The notes under the pieces were generated by a model. It did not search any database. It was not told where the DNA came from and saw only the letters and a list, made by a program, of their open reading frames with translations. A stretch of 59,614 nucleotides of DNA, taken from the NCBI GenBank assembly GCA_036374835.1, contig DASUTB010000016.1, forward strand, positions 1 through 59,614, given 5' to 3'. The translations under genes were made by a program, and so were the position numbers. The stretch comes from DASUTB01 sp036374835. Its GTDB lineage: Bacteria; Actinomycetota; Actinomycetes; Jiangellales; Jiangellaceae. Positions 52,967-59,614 of the stretch are shown piece after piece (the stretch's first letter is position 1; every line of letters starts with the position of its first letter).

Positions 52967-53863
52967 ATGATCGACCCGAATGGGCTTTACGACTGGGTCG
53001 GGGAGGTGCCCGACCTGGATAGCCCGGTGCTGATCACGTCGCTTGCCGGCTTCATGGACGCTGGTTCGGCGGGCAAGGGCGTTGTCGACCACATGCTGGA
53101 GAACGTGCCGCACGACGTGATCGCCCGGTTCGACGTCGACCTACTGCTCGACTACCGGGCGCGCCGTCCGGAGATCCAGTTCGTCGAGGATCACTTCGAG
53201 CGGTACGCCGCACCGGAACTCACGCTCCGGCTCGCCTGGGATTCCCGGGATATCCCGTTCCTCGTTCTGAGCGGTCCCGAGCCGGATGTCATGTGGGAAC
53301 GTTTCGCGACCGCCGTGATCGGCATCGTCGAGCGGCTCGGCGTACGTCTGACGATCAATGCGCACGGCATTCCGATGGCCGTGCCGCACACCCGCCCGCT
53401 CGGCATCACGATGCATGCCACGCGTAAGGACCTTGTCACCGTCGTGAATCCGTGGCGCGGTGAGATCACGCTGCCGTCGAGCATCAACGCTCTGCTACAG
53501 CTGCGGCTCGGCCAGGCCGGGCACGACGCGATGGGTGTGGTGGCCCATGTGCCGCACTACCTGTCCGAGACCGAGTACCCCGACGCGTCGCTGGTGCTGC
53601 TGCGCTCGATCGAACTCGCCTCCGGCCTGTCAATCCCGGACGAGCCGCTCGTGGCTGCCGCGGAGACGACGCGGCGCGCGGTGGAGGAGCAGGTCGCCGG
53701 CTCGGACGAGGTCGGCCGGGTCGTCGAGGCGCTCGAGACCCAGTACGACGCCTACACCGGCAGCAACGGTCAGATGGACCTGCTCGGCGGTAGCGGCAGC
53801 ATGCCCAGTGCCGACGAACTCGGCGAGCAGGTCGAGAGGTTCCTCGCCGACCTCGAAGACTGA
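52967..53863 (+). CDS. PAC2-family protein
   Basis: 298 residues from ATG 52967, with AAGGATGG 5 nt upstream; ATG 52958 is possible. SPVLITSLAGFMDAGSAGKGVVDHML, then TRPLGITMHA and VVAHVPHYLSETEYPDASL are typical of the PAC2 family (proteasome-assembly-chaperone fold), such as Rv2125. In actinobacteria its role is not settled. No proteasome genes are in the window. Confidence 0.9.
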   Translation: MIDPNGLYDWVGEVPDLDSPVLITSLAGFMDAGSAGKGVVDHMLENVPHDVIARFDVDLLLDYRARRPEIQFVEDHFERYAAPELTLRLAWDSRDIPFLVLSGPEPDVMWERFATAVIGIVERLGVRLTINAHGIPMAVPHTRPLGITMHATRKDLVTVVNPWRGEITLPSSINALLQLRLGQAGHDAMGVVAHVPHYLSETEYPDASLVLLRSIELASGLSIPDEPLVAAAETTRRAVEEQVAGSDEVGRVVEALETQYDAYTGSNGQMDLLGGSGSMPSADELGEQVERFLADLED

Positions 53864-53870
53864 GCCGCTC

Positions 53871-54815
53871 CTACGCCATCGATGCCCCGGCGCGCGGCCG
53901 GCTTCGTTCGGGGTCGTGGCTGGCGAACTGGTGGGCGAGCAGGATCGCGGCGTAGACGACGGCCGTGACCGCGGCGATACCTAGCGCCCCTCCGACATAG
54001 GCAGTCGCGAGATCCTGGCGTGGCATGAGCGCCGGCGTGACATCGCCCATGGCCACCAGGTTGCGTATCCGCAGCAGTGCCGCGGCCGCAAGCACTCCGC
54101 CGGCCAGGCCGCCGGCGCCGAGCAGGCCGGCGGCCACGGCCGTACTCCTCCCCGCAGGTGGGCCGGGGCGGTGCCACTCCGGGCTCACCAGCGCGGTCAA
54201 CATCGCCGTCAAGCCCGCCCACGCGAGCACCACGGTCACCGCTGCCACGGCGTCGGACGGGCGATGCCAGCCACCGATGACGGTGGCGATGCCGGTCGTG
54301 GCGGTATAGCCGGCGGCCAGAACCGCGACGAGTGGGCGGATGCCGCGCGGCACCACCAGCAGGAGTGCGGCGGCCACGCTCGCCGCGACGGTCGTATGGC
54401 CGCTCGGCAGAGAGTTCGCCAGAGCGCCGCCGGTCTCGGCGAGCTGTGGTCGTTCGAGCAGGGTGTGTTTCAGCGTCTGCGTCGTCAGGTTCGCGCCGCC
54501 GACCAGCACCGTCACCTGGATCGCCAGGAGCAGGCGACGGCGCATGACGGCGATCAGCGCGGCGGCTGACAGGACGAGCACGACGAATGACACCGAGACA
54601 ACGTCGAGCACCGGCTCGGCCGCGCGCCACAGCAGGTTCTGGCCGATCACCGACCCGCGCAGCGCCGCGTCGTCGACGAGTTGACCCTCGTAGGTGTCGA
54701 CGAAGTAGCGCCAGCACAGCCAGGTACCCACTGACCCGGCCAGGAACAGCACGAAGCCGAACGTGGCAGCGGCCCATCGCGGCTCGCGAGCGCCAACCGC
54801 GGTGTCACCTGCCAT
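53871..54815 (-). CDS. PAP2-family membrane phosphatase
   Basis: 314 residues with six or more membrane helices. The three PAP2 motifs are present: KHTLLERP, SLPSGHTTVAAS and a GGWHRPSDAV variant of SRxxxxxHxxxD. It probably dephosphorylates a lipid phosphate or undecaprenyl diphosphate outside the membrane. A further 80 residues with two to three helices follow the core. The -10 box is shared, in palindromic form, with the divergent DUF3817 gene. Confidence 0.9.
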   Translation of the reverse strand: MAGDTAVGAREPRWAAATFGFVLFLAGSVGTWLCWRYFVDTYEGQLVDDAALRGSVIGQNLLWRAAEPVLDVVSVSFVVLVLSAAALIAVMRRRLLLAIQVTVLVGGANLTTQTLKHTLLERPQLAETGGALANSLPSGHTTVAASVAAALLLVVPRGIRPLVAVLAAGYTATTGIATVIGGWHRPSDAVAAVTVVLAWAGLTAMLTALVSPEWHRPGPPAGRSTAVAAGLLGAGGLAGGVLAAAALLRIRNLVAMGDVTPALMPRQDLATAYVGGALGIAAVTAVVYAAILLAHQFASHDPERSRPRAGASMA

Positions 54816-54840
54816 GAGCATGCACACTAGTGTGAGTTAC
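54816..54840. promoter_or_regulatory. Bidirectional leaderless promoter built on ACACTAGTGT
   Basis: The palindrome gives TAGTGT on both strands: 54828-54833 for the plus gene (7 nt to GTG 54841) and 54829-54824 for the minus gene (8 nt to ATG 54815). The two -10 boxes share two base pairs. Confidence 0.65.
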
Positions 54841-55170
54841 GTGACCGACCGCACGCTAACCCTGTATCGAGTTCTCGCTTACACGACTGGCGTGATCTTG
54901 CTCGGCTTCACCGTCGAGATCATCGCGAAATATGGCTTCGGCGTTGAAGGCTACGAGTGGGTGGCCTTCGTACATGGTTGGGTGTATTTGGCCTACTTCC
55001 TCGTCACGGTCGCGCTGGCCCACAAGTATTCATGGCCGCTGCAGTGGTCGATTCCGGTTCTCGTCGCGGGCACGATTCCGCTCATGTCGTTCGTCGCGGA
55101 GCGGAAGGTCGTGGCAAAGGTCCGTGCTGATCGTCAGGTGCCGGCTCCGGCGTCCGACGCGACCGCTTGA
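54841..55170 (+). CDS. DUF3817 membrane protein
   Basis: 109 residues with three membrane helices. LYRVLAYTTGVILLGFTVEIIAKYG and the VAFVHGWVYLAYFLV and PLMSFVAER segments are typical of DUF3817 (YdzA-like) proteins of unknown function. GTG 54841 is set by the shared -10 box. The last 89 nt overlap the convergent SURF1 gene. Confidence 0.88.
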   Translation: MTDRTLTLYRVLAYTTGVILLGFTVEIIAKYGFGVEGYEWVAFVHGWVYLAYFLVTVALAHKYSWPLQWSIPVLVAGTIPLMSFVAERKVVAKVRADRQVPAPASDATA

Positions 55171-55864
55171 TTCCGGTGCGGACGAACGAGATCCAGAAGA
55201 CGATGACGGCACCGGCGAAGACCCACCACTGCGCCCAGTAGGACAAGTTCTGCCACGGTCCGACGTTGCGGATCGGTGAGTATTCATCGACGTCGACCGG
55301 CTCGGGTGCCGCCGACGGCGTCGGTTGCTCGTCCGTCATGACGAGAAAGCCGTCGTACAGGTCGTTGCGCCCGGTGGCCGCTGCGACGGTGTCCGGAGCA
55401 AGGTGGCCGACCTCGCCGGCGGCAAGGTTCCGCCCGGTCGCCTGCGCGGGCGTCTCGGCGGGCATGACGTAGCCGGTAACCGCAACCTGACCGGACGGCG
55501 GGGCAGGTATTTCGTCTGCGGTCGGTACCCAGCCACGCAGCACGATCAGCACACCGTCCCCGGTGTCGAGCGTCCCGACAGCGTAGGCGCCGAGCACGCC
55601 GTCATCGACCCGCGCCGGGACCACGAGCTCGTCGAGATAGCTGCCGTTGGCGGTGACCGGTTGGTCAACCGGTCGGTCGATTGCGGCGTCGGGACCGATC
55701 AATTCGGTGAGCGGAATGGGATCGGAGTCGCGCACGTCATGGCGCTGTTCGCTCGTCCGGTACGCGTCCAGTTGCCACCAGCCGAGGACGACGAAGGCGA
55801 CCACCAGACCGACTGCGACGGCATGCAGAGCGAGCCACCGCGGTGAGAGGAGGAACGTGCGCAC
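55082..55864 (-). CDS. SURF1-family cytochrome oxidase assembly protein
   Basis: 260 residues from GTG 55864, which TAGCCT precedes by 6 nt. Two membrane helices, near the N-terminus (LSPRWLALHAVAVGLVVAFV then LGWWQLDAYR) and near the C-terminus (about 205-225), flank the external domain with VLRGWVPT. SURF1 helps insert haem a into subunit I. It stands 42 kb from ctaD. The C-terminal 29 codons are encoded antisense to the end of the DUF3817 gene. Confidence 0.9.
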   Translation of the reverse strand: MRTFLLSPRWLALHAVAVGLVVAFVVLGWWQLDAYRTSEQRHDVRDSDPIPLTELIGPDAAIDRPVDQPVTANGSYLDELVVPARVDDGVLGAYAVGTLDTGDGVLIVLRGWVPTADEIPAPPSGQVAVTGYVMPAETPAQATGRNLAAGEVGHLAPDTVAAATGRNDLYDGFLVMTDEQPTPSAAPEPVDVDEYSPIRNVGPWQNLSYWAQWWVFAGAVIVFWISFVRTGIKRSRRTPEPAPDDQHGPLPRPSAPRRTT

Positions 55865-55975
55865 CACATGAGGCTACAAATGAGTCGGGCCATAGTGTGG
55901 CACGACCTCGGCTCCGAGGTAATCTCTGCCTCTGGGGAAGTGGATCGTCCGACCTACCATGGAGACCAAGCCAGG

Positions 55976-56725
55976 ATGAACCGGTCCGAACAGCTTTCCA
56001 CCCTGTCCGAGCGCGAGTGGGTCGCGGCCTGGGACAAGGAGCAGGAATCGCTAGACCTCTTGAAATCGCGTCGGGGCAGCTGGTTGCCGAACGTGGTAGA
56101 GGTGCGGCACTGGGGTGCGTTGCGCTGGACGACCGGTCGCCCCGGGCATGCGTCGAGCAGCGGTCAGGCGGTGGCCGAGACGTTCGCCGTGCTCCGGCCC
56201 GGCCTCGCCGACAAGACCGTGCAGAACGATGTGCTGGAGGCGTTGCGTGAGCGACCGCCGGCACGGCGGATTCTCGGCTTTGGGTTCCGCGAGTATCACA
56301 TCCGCGGCGCCGCCCTCGGCGCGGTGGCCGGTGGCGTTGTCGCGGCAGCGGCGGCCGCTATTGCGCGGCTGGACAGCGTCGTTGTGCTACTGGTCGCGCT
56401 CGCGGGCCTCGGAATCGGTCTGGTGATCGGGACTGCGATCGTCCATGCCCAGGATCGGCGCGCTCGTAAGAAGGCCTTATCCGATTCGTCGAGAGTGCGC
56501 ATCGTCACCGGCCGCTTCGCACCGGATCATTGGTTCGCCCTGGTGGCCGCTGCGACGACGATCTCCGGGCGGCTGGGCAACGACCAGTCGGACATCGCCA
56601 GGCAGACACGGGACGACGTGCATCAGGCGCTGTGGGAGGGCGCCGGCGTGGTGCTGACGAGCTCGGACCACACCGGCATCGAGGTCCTCGCCGAACGCAT
56701 GCAACGCCTCGCCGCCTCTATCTAG
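55976..56725 (+). CDS. Two-helix membrane protein of unknown function
   Basis: 249 residues from ATG 55976. A soluble N-terminal part (about 1-105) is followed by two adjacent membrane helices (about 108-130 and 132-154) and a basic soluble C-terminal part. No domain recognised. The start is uncertain; GTG 55940 is also in frame. It precedes the cupredoxin lipoprotein by 23 nt. Confidence 0.65.
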   Translation: MNRSEQLSTLSEREWVAAWDKEQESLDLLKSRRGSWLPNVVEVRHWGALRWTTGRPGHASSSGQAVAETFAVLRPGLADKTVQNDVLEALRERPPARRILGFGFREYHIRGAALGAVAGGVVAAAAAAIARLDSVVVLLVALAGLGIGLVIGTAIVHAQDRRARKKALSDSSRVRIVTGRFAPDHWFALVAAATTISGRLGNDQSDIARQTRDDVHQALWEGAGVVLTSSDHTGIEVLAERMQRLAASI

Positions 56726-56748
56726 TACGCAGGGAAAGGCTGAATCGC

Positions 56749-57258
56749 ATGGGTAAGACGTGCCTGTCGCTCCGGCGCGCCGGTGCGGTAGCGGTGCTCG
56801 CGGCAGTGCTGCTCGCCGGGTGCGGGGACGACGAGGCGTCCACCGACGGCGGCGCGAACGGGAATGACGCCGGCACCGAGACTTCCGAGGACGATTCGTC
56901 CGGCAATACCGGCGAGCCGGACGAGGGCTCCGACAATGAGGAAACCACCGAGGACGACGGCATGGACGACTCGTCGGACGCTGCCGCCGACGAGGACGTC
57001 GAAACGCTCGAGATCACGATCGCCGACGGCGAGGTGAGCCCGCCGTTCGACACCTACGAGGTTGCCCGCGGCGCGGACGTCCGCATCGAGGTGACCAGCG
57101 ACACCGCGGACGAGTTGCACCTGCACGGATACGACCTGGGGCTCGAGGTGGAACCCGGTGAGCCCGCGGTGCTGGAGTTCACCGCGGACATCGAGGGGCG
57201 GTTCGAGCTGGAGACGCACGAACTGGGGTTGCCGGTGCTGCAGCTCGAAGTCGGATGA
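56749..57258 (+). CDS. Lipoprotein with acidic linker and cupredoxin-like domain
   Basis: 169 residues. The signal peptide ends at the lipobox LLAGCGDD (Cys about 25). Residues about 27-82 are almost all Asp, Glu, Gly, Ser and Thr. The C-terminal domain (about 85-169) has DELHLHGYDLGLEVEPGEP, the HxH and loop pattern of cupredoxin-like EfeO/CopC-type beta sandwiches. Metal binding is possible via LHLHGY. It overlaps the next gene by 4 nt (ATGA). Confidence 0.8.
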   Translation: MGKTCLSLRRAGAVAVLAAVLLAGCGDDEASTDGGANGNDAGTETSEDDSSGNTGEPDEGSDNEETTEDDGMDDSSDAAADEDVETLEITIADGEVSPPFDTYEVARGADVRIEVTSDTADELHLHGYDLGLEVEPGEPAVLEFTADIEGRFELETHELGLPVLQLEVG

Positions 57259-58577
57259 ACCAGAACATTTCCGCGCACGGGATCGGTGGACGTTCTGATC
57301 TGCCGATCCCGTTCGAGTTCGCGATCGTCGGGGCGGGAATCGCGGTGGCGGTGTCGTTCCTCGCGATGGCCGCGCTCTGGCGGACGCCGAAACTGCGCGG
57401 CGACGCCGCCGGACGTCCCATCCCGGCTCGTCTCCAGGCGCTGCTCGACAATTCGGCGACCCGGGACGTGCTGCGCGCCGGCGGGCTGATCGTCACGGTG
57501 TTCGTCGCCGCGGCCGCCATCTTCGGTCCGGACACCGCGCAGAACCCGGCGCCCGGCTTCGTGTATGTGTTCTTGTGGGTCGGGTTGGTCTTCGCGTCGC
57601 TGCTGTTCGGCCCGGTGTGGCGGCTGATCAGCCCGCTGCGGGCGATACATGCCGGGCTCAGCGCCCTTGCCGGGACCGACCCTGCGCACGGGTTGCGTCG
57701 CTATCCGAAGTGGCTCGGCTACTGGCCGGCGGCTGCCGGGCTCTTCGGGTTCGTATGGCTGGAGCTGGTCGCGCCGGGAAGTACGTCCACCCTGACCATC
57801 AGCGTCTGGTTCGGCATCTACTTCGCGGTACAGCTCATCGGCGGGCTCGTCTTCGGATCTGTGTGGTTCTCGCGCGCCGACCCGTTCGAGGTGTACTCGA
57901 CGTTCATCGGCCGGCTCGCGCCGCTGGGCCGCCGGTCCGACGGCCGGCTCGTCGTGCGGAACCCGCTGGACGGCCTGGACGGGCTGCCCGCCCTGCCGGG
58001 CGTCGTCGCGGTGGTCACCATCCTGCTCGGATCGACGGCGTACGACAGCTTCTCGGAGTCGCCGTTCTGGGTGCGGATCGTCCAGTCCTCGCCGTTGGAC
58101 GCCACGCTGCTCGGCACGATCGGACTGCTCGCAACGATCGGGGTCGTGGCGGCCCTGTACACCGCGGCCGTCCTTATTGCCGGCGCGGCAAGCTCAATCG
58201 GTCCCGCCGACCTGCCGCGGGCCTTCGCTCACTCCCTCGTCCCGATCGCGGTCGGGTACCTGATCGCACACTATTTCTCGTTGCTGGTGTTCGAGGGCCA
58301 GCGAACCCTGATCCTGGCGTCGGATCCACTCGACTCCGGCGCGAACCTGTTCGGCACGTCCGATCTGTCGGTCAACTACGCGCTGGTGAACGCGACCGTC
58401 ATCGCGACGATCCAGGTCGTCGCCGTGGTCACCGGGCACGTGCTCGGCGTCGTCGCCGCGCACGATCGCGCGGTGCGGCTGTTCCCACCGCGGGCGGCGA
58501 CGATCGGGCAGTTGCCGCTGCTCGTGCTCATGATTGTCTACACCGTCGGCGGGCTGAGCCTGCTGTTCGCGGCATGA
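57255..58577 (+). CDS. Multi-TM membrane protein coupled to the cupredoxin lipoprotein
   Basis: 440 residues with about ten to eleven membrane helices. No transporter signature recognised. Several intramembrane or boundary His/Asp residues (RAFAHSLVPIAVGYLIAHYFSL split over one helix; VTGHVLGVVAAHDRAVRLFP) could hold metal. Similar actinobacterial proteins exist and have been given unrelated enzyme names that I do not trust. Translational coupling suggests it works with the cupredoxin lipoprotein, perhaps in copper or another metal handling. Confidence 0.75.
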   Translation: MNQNISAHGIGGRSDLPIPFEFAIVGAGIAVAVSFLAMAALWRTPKLRGDAAGRPIPARLQALLDNSATRDVLRAGGLIVTVFVAAAAIFGPDTAQNPAPGFVYVFLWVGLVFASLLFGPVWRLISPLRAIHAGLSALAGTDPAHGLRRYPKWLGYWPAAAGLFGFVWLELVAPGSTSTLTISVWFGIYFAVQLIGGLVFGSVWFSRADPFEVYSTFIGRLAPLGRRSDGRLVVRNPLDGLDGLPALPGVVAVVTILLGSTAYDSFSESPFWVRIVQSSPLDATLLGTIGLLATIGVVAALYTAAVLIAGAASSIGPADLPRAFAHSLVPIAVGYLIAHYFSLLVFEGQRTLILASDPLDSGANLFGTSDLSVNYALVNATVIATIQVVAVVTGHVLGVVAAHDRAVRLFPPRAATIGQLPLLVLMIVYTVGGLSLLFAA

Positions 58578-58655
58578 CCGGGTACCGGAGTTCGAAATTA
58601 TGCGTTCGGAGTAGGTACCATTCGTCTCGCGTGTCGCTGATGACCAGGAGGATCC

Positions 58656-59336
58656 GTGTCCCCGCAACAGAGCAAGTCGAGCCGCGCCGAGAAGAGTGCC
58701 GCCAAAGAGCGCGTCGCTGCGATGCGCGCGGAGGAGGCGCGCCGGGAGCGTCGCCAGAAACTGCTGATCTACGGTGTCGCCGGCTTGGTAGTGGTGCTGA
58801 TCGCCGCGCTGGTCGCCTACCAGATGGTCCAGCAGGGTGAAGAGGAAGATCGGCTCGCCGCTGACATCGAAGGGCTGCAGGAGTTCGAGATCGCCGATCG
58901 GGAGCATGTCGCGGGCGCCGTGGACTACGAGGCGGAGTACGGTACGAACCCGCCGGCGGGCGGCAATCACGCGGAGTCGCCGCAATGGCAGAACTGCGGC
59001 ATCTACGACACGCCCATCGGCAGCGAGAACGCGGTGCACTCGCTGGAGCACGGTGCGGTGTGGATCACCTATCAGCCCGACTTGCCCGAGGATCAGGTCG
59101 AGGCGCTTCGCGACGTCGTTCGCGACCTCGACTCGTCGGAGAGCGATTACGTCATCGTGAGCCCCTTCGAGGGTCTTACCTCGCCGGTCGTGGCCAGCGC
59201 TTGGGGGCTGCAGGTGTCCGTGGACGATCCGAGCGACGAGCGTCTCGACCAGTTCCTGCACCAGTACGTGCGCGGCCCGCAGACGCTCGAGCCGGGCGCG
59301 GCCTGCCAGGGCGGCGTCGGCAGCCCCATCGAATGA
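58656..59336 (+). CDS. DUF3105 membrane-anchored protein
   Basis: 226 residues from GTG 58656, with AGGAGG 5 nt upstream, the best ribosome-binding site seen here. A charged cytoplasmic head (about 1-34) and one membrane helix (about 36-57) precede an external DUF3105 domain: YGTNPPAGGNHAESPQWQNCGIYD, SLEHGAVWITY and the terminal GAACQGG. H residues and two Cys are conserved in this domain of unknown function. The Glu-TGA end is part of a 58-nt repeat unit. Confidence 0.88.
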   Translation: MSPQQSKSSRAEKSAAKERVAAMRAEEARRERRQKLLIYGVAGLVVVLIAALVAYQMVQQGEEEDRLAADIEGLQEFEIADREHVAGAVDYEAEYGTNPPAGGNHAESPQWQNCGIYDTPIGSENAVHSLEHGAVWITYQPDLPEDQVEALRDVVRDLDSSESDYVIVSPFEGLTSPVVASAWGLQVSVDDPSDERLDQFLHQYVRGPQTLEPGAACQGGVGSPIE

Positions 59337-59388
59337 TCACGTAAAGCTCGGAATTCCCGGCTTTACGTAGCCTGTAAGCCGCGCAAAG
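59331..59388 (+). repeat. 58-nt gene-end repeat, unit 10 (overlaps the DUF3105 stop)
   Basis: Starts GAATGATCACGTAAAGC, with the Glu-stop of the upstream gene, includes CGGAATTCCCGG and GGCTTTACG, and ends GCGCAAAG. The remaining 200 nt to the window end hold no gene I can support except a possible start at 59601. Confidence 0.9.
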
Positions 59389-59600
59389 CCCGAGAAAGCC
59401 CTGCAAAGTGTCCGTACGCAAACTGAACGTGCTGTACTCGATGTCGAGGGTGCGACGCGCGGCGGGCCGCCATCTCCGTGGCCGTGGCGAAAACCCATGC
59501 CACCCGGCATGTCGTACGCGCGGCGGCCGGCGCGCCGGGCTGGGTTGGACACGGTGCGGATAGGTTCCACGGCCGCCGCGCTGGCCTAGACTCAGCCGCG

Positions 59601-59614
59601 GTGGCAACGAAGCC
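59601..59614 (+). CDS. Possible start of the next gene (four codons)
   Basis: TAGACT (59587-59592) is followed by 8 nt and GTG GCA ACG AAG up to the window edge, fitting the leaderless pattern of many genes here. Too short to identify. Confidence 0.3.

Noticed and set aside
59337..59570. 77-aa minus-strand open frame
   Set aside because: No promoter, no ribosome-binding site, overlaps a repeat unit and has no recognisable domain.
1..59614. tRNA, rRNA, prophage or insertion-sequence genes
   Set aside because: None recognised on either strand; no transposase or integrase motif in any supported gene.

Overview
The window is chromosomal DNA of a high-GC actinobacterium (Actinomycetota). It carries an actinobacterial respiratory gene set: ctaC-ctaD-ctaF, qcrCAB with a di-haem QcrC, and ctaE. 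Around these lie trpD, a DEDDh/GIY-YIG UvrC-like exonuclease, an NlpC/P60 hydrolase, a PASTA kinase, a class II DAHP synthase and a polyprenyl synthase, broadly the order I recall near qcrCAB in mycobacteria and streptomycetes. I cannot name the genus. Nothing looks like phage, plasmid or insertion sequence. Genes are dense and no gene-free stretch exceeds 300 bases.

Layout. 1-4.5 kb: end of hisF, an AAA ATPase behind an AT-rich promoter, a SigE-type sigma factor with a membrane partner, and nadA without nadB or nadC. 4.5-9.6 kb: small membrane proteins, an acetyltransferase, a glycerate kinase, and iron-sulfur/sulfur genes (erpA, tusA-like, cysteine desulfurase). 9.7-20.8 kb: cytochrome oxidase and bc1 genes, a receiver-only regulator and trpD. 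21-33.9 kb: nucleic-acid, cell-wall and signalling genes (UvrC-like exonuclease, NYN protein, NlpC/P60, M48 protease, two-component pair), two SRPBCC proteins, glucokinase and PlsC. 34-38.8 kb: a three-gene operon for the osmolyte N-acetylglutaminylglutamine amide (NAGGN). 38.9-48.3 kb: PPi-dependent phosphofructokinase, two unrelated DAHP synthases, threonine aldolase, endonuclease IV, PASTA kinase, polyprenyl synthase. 48.3-59.6 kb: TetR regulator with divergent hydrolase, sirtuin, CrtI-like oxidoreductase, a HEPN-family gene with a LexA box, PAC2, PAP2, DUF3817, SURF1, and a cupredoxin/multi-TM pair.

Main observation. A 58-nt DNA unit recurs ten times, and the copies align without a single gap. 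It begins GAATGATCACGTWAAGC, carries a variable hairpin ending TTCCCAGC, and closes GCAAAG. Nine of the ten lie in the sense direction within 0-17 nt of a stop codon. In four genes (qcrB, the EEP-family phosphatase, the alpha/beta hydrolase and the DUF3105 gene) the first six bases GAATGA supply the final Glu codon and the TGA stop. Three other palindrome families also sit at gene 3' ends, and two of them contain the stop codon. I infer a gene-end element, either an RNA element or a domesticated REP/MITE-like repeat, that I do not recognise as described.

A second theme is leaderless transcription: about twenty genes have a TANNNT-like -10 box 6-8 nt before the start codon. This decided many of the starts given here.
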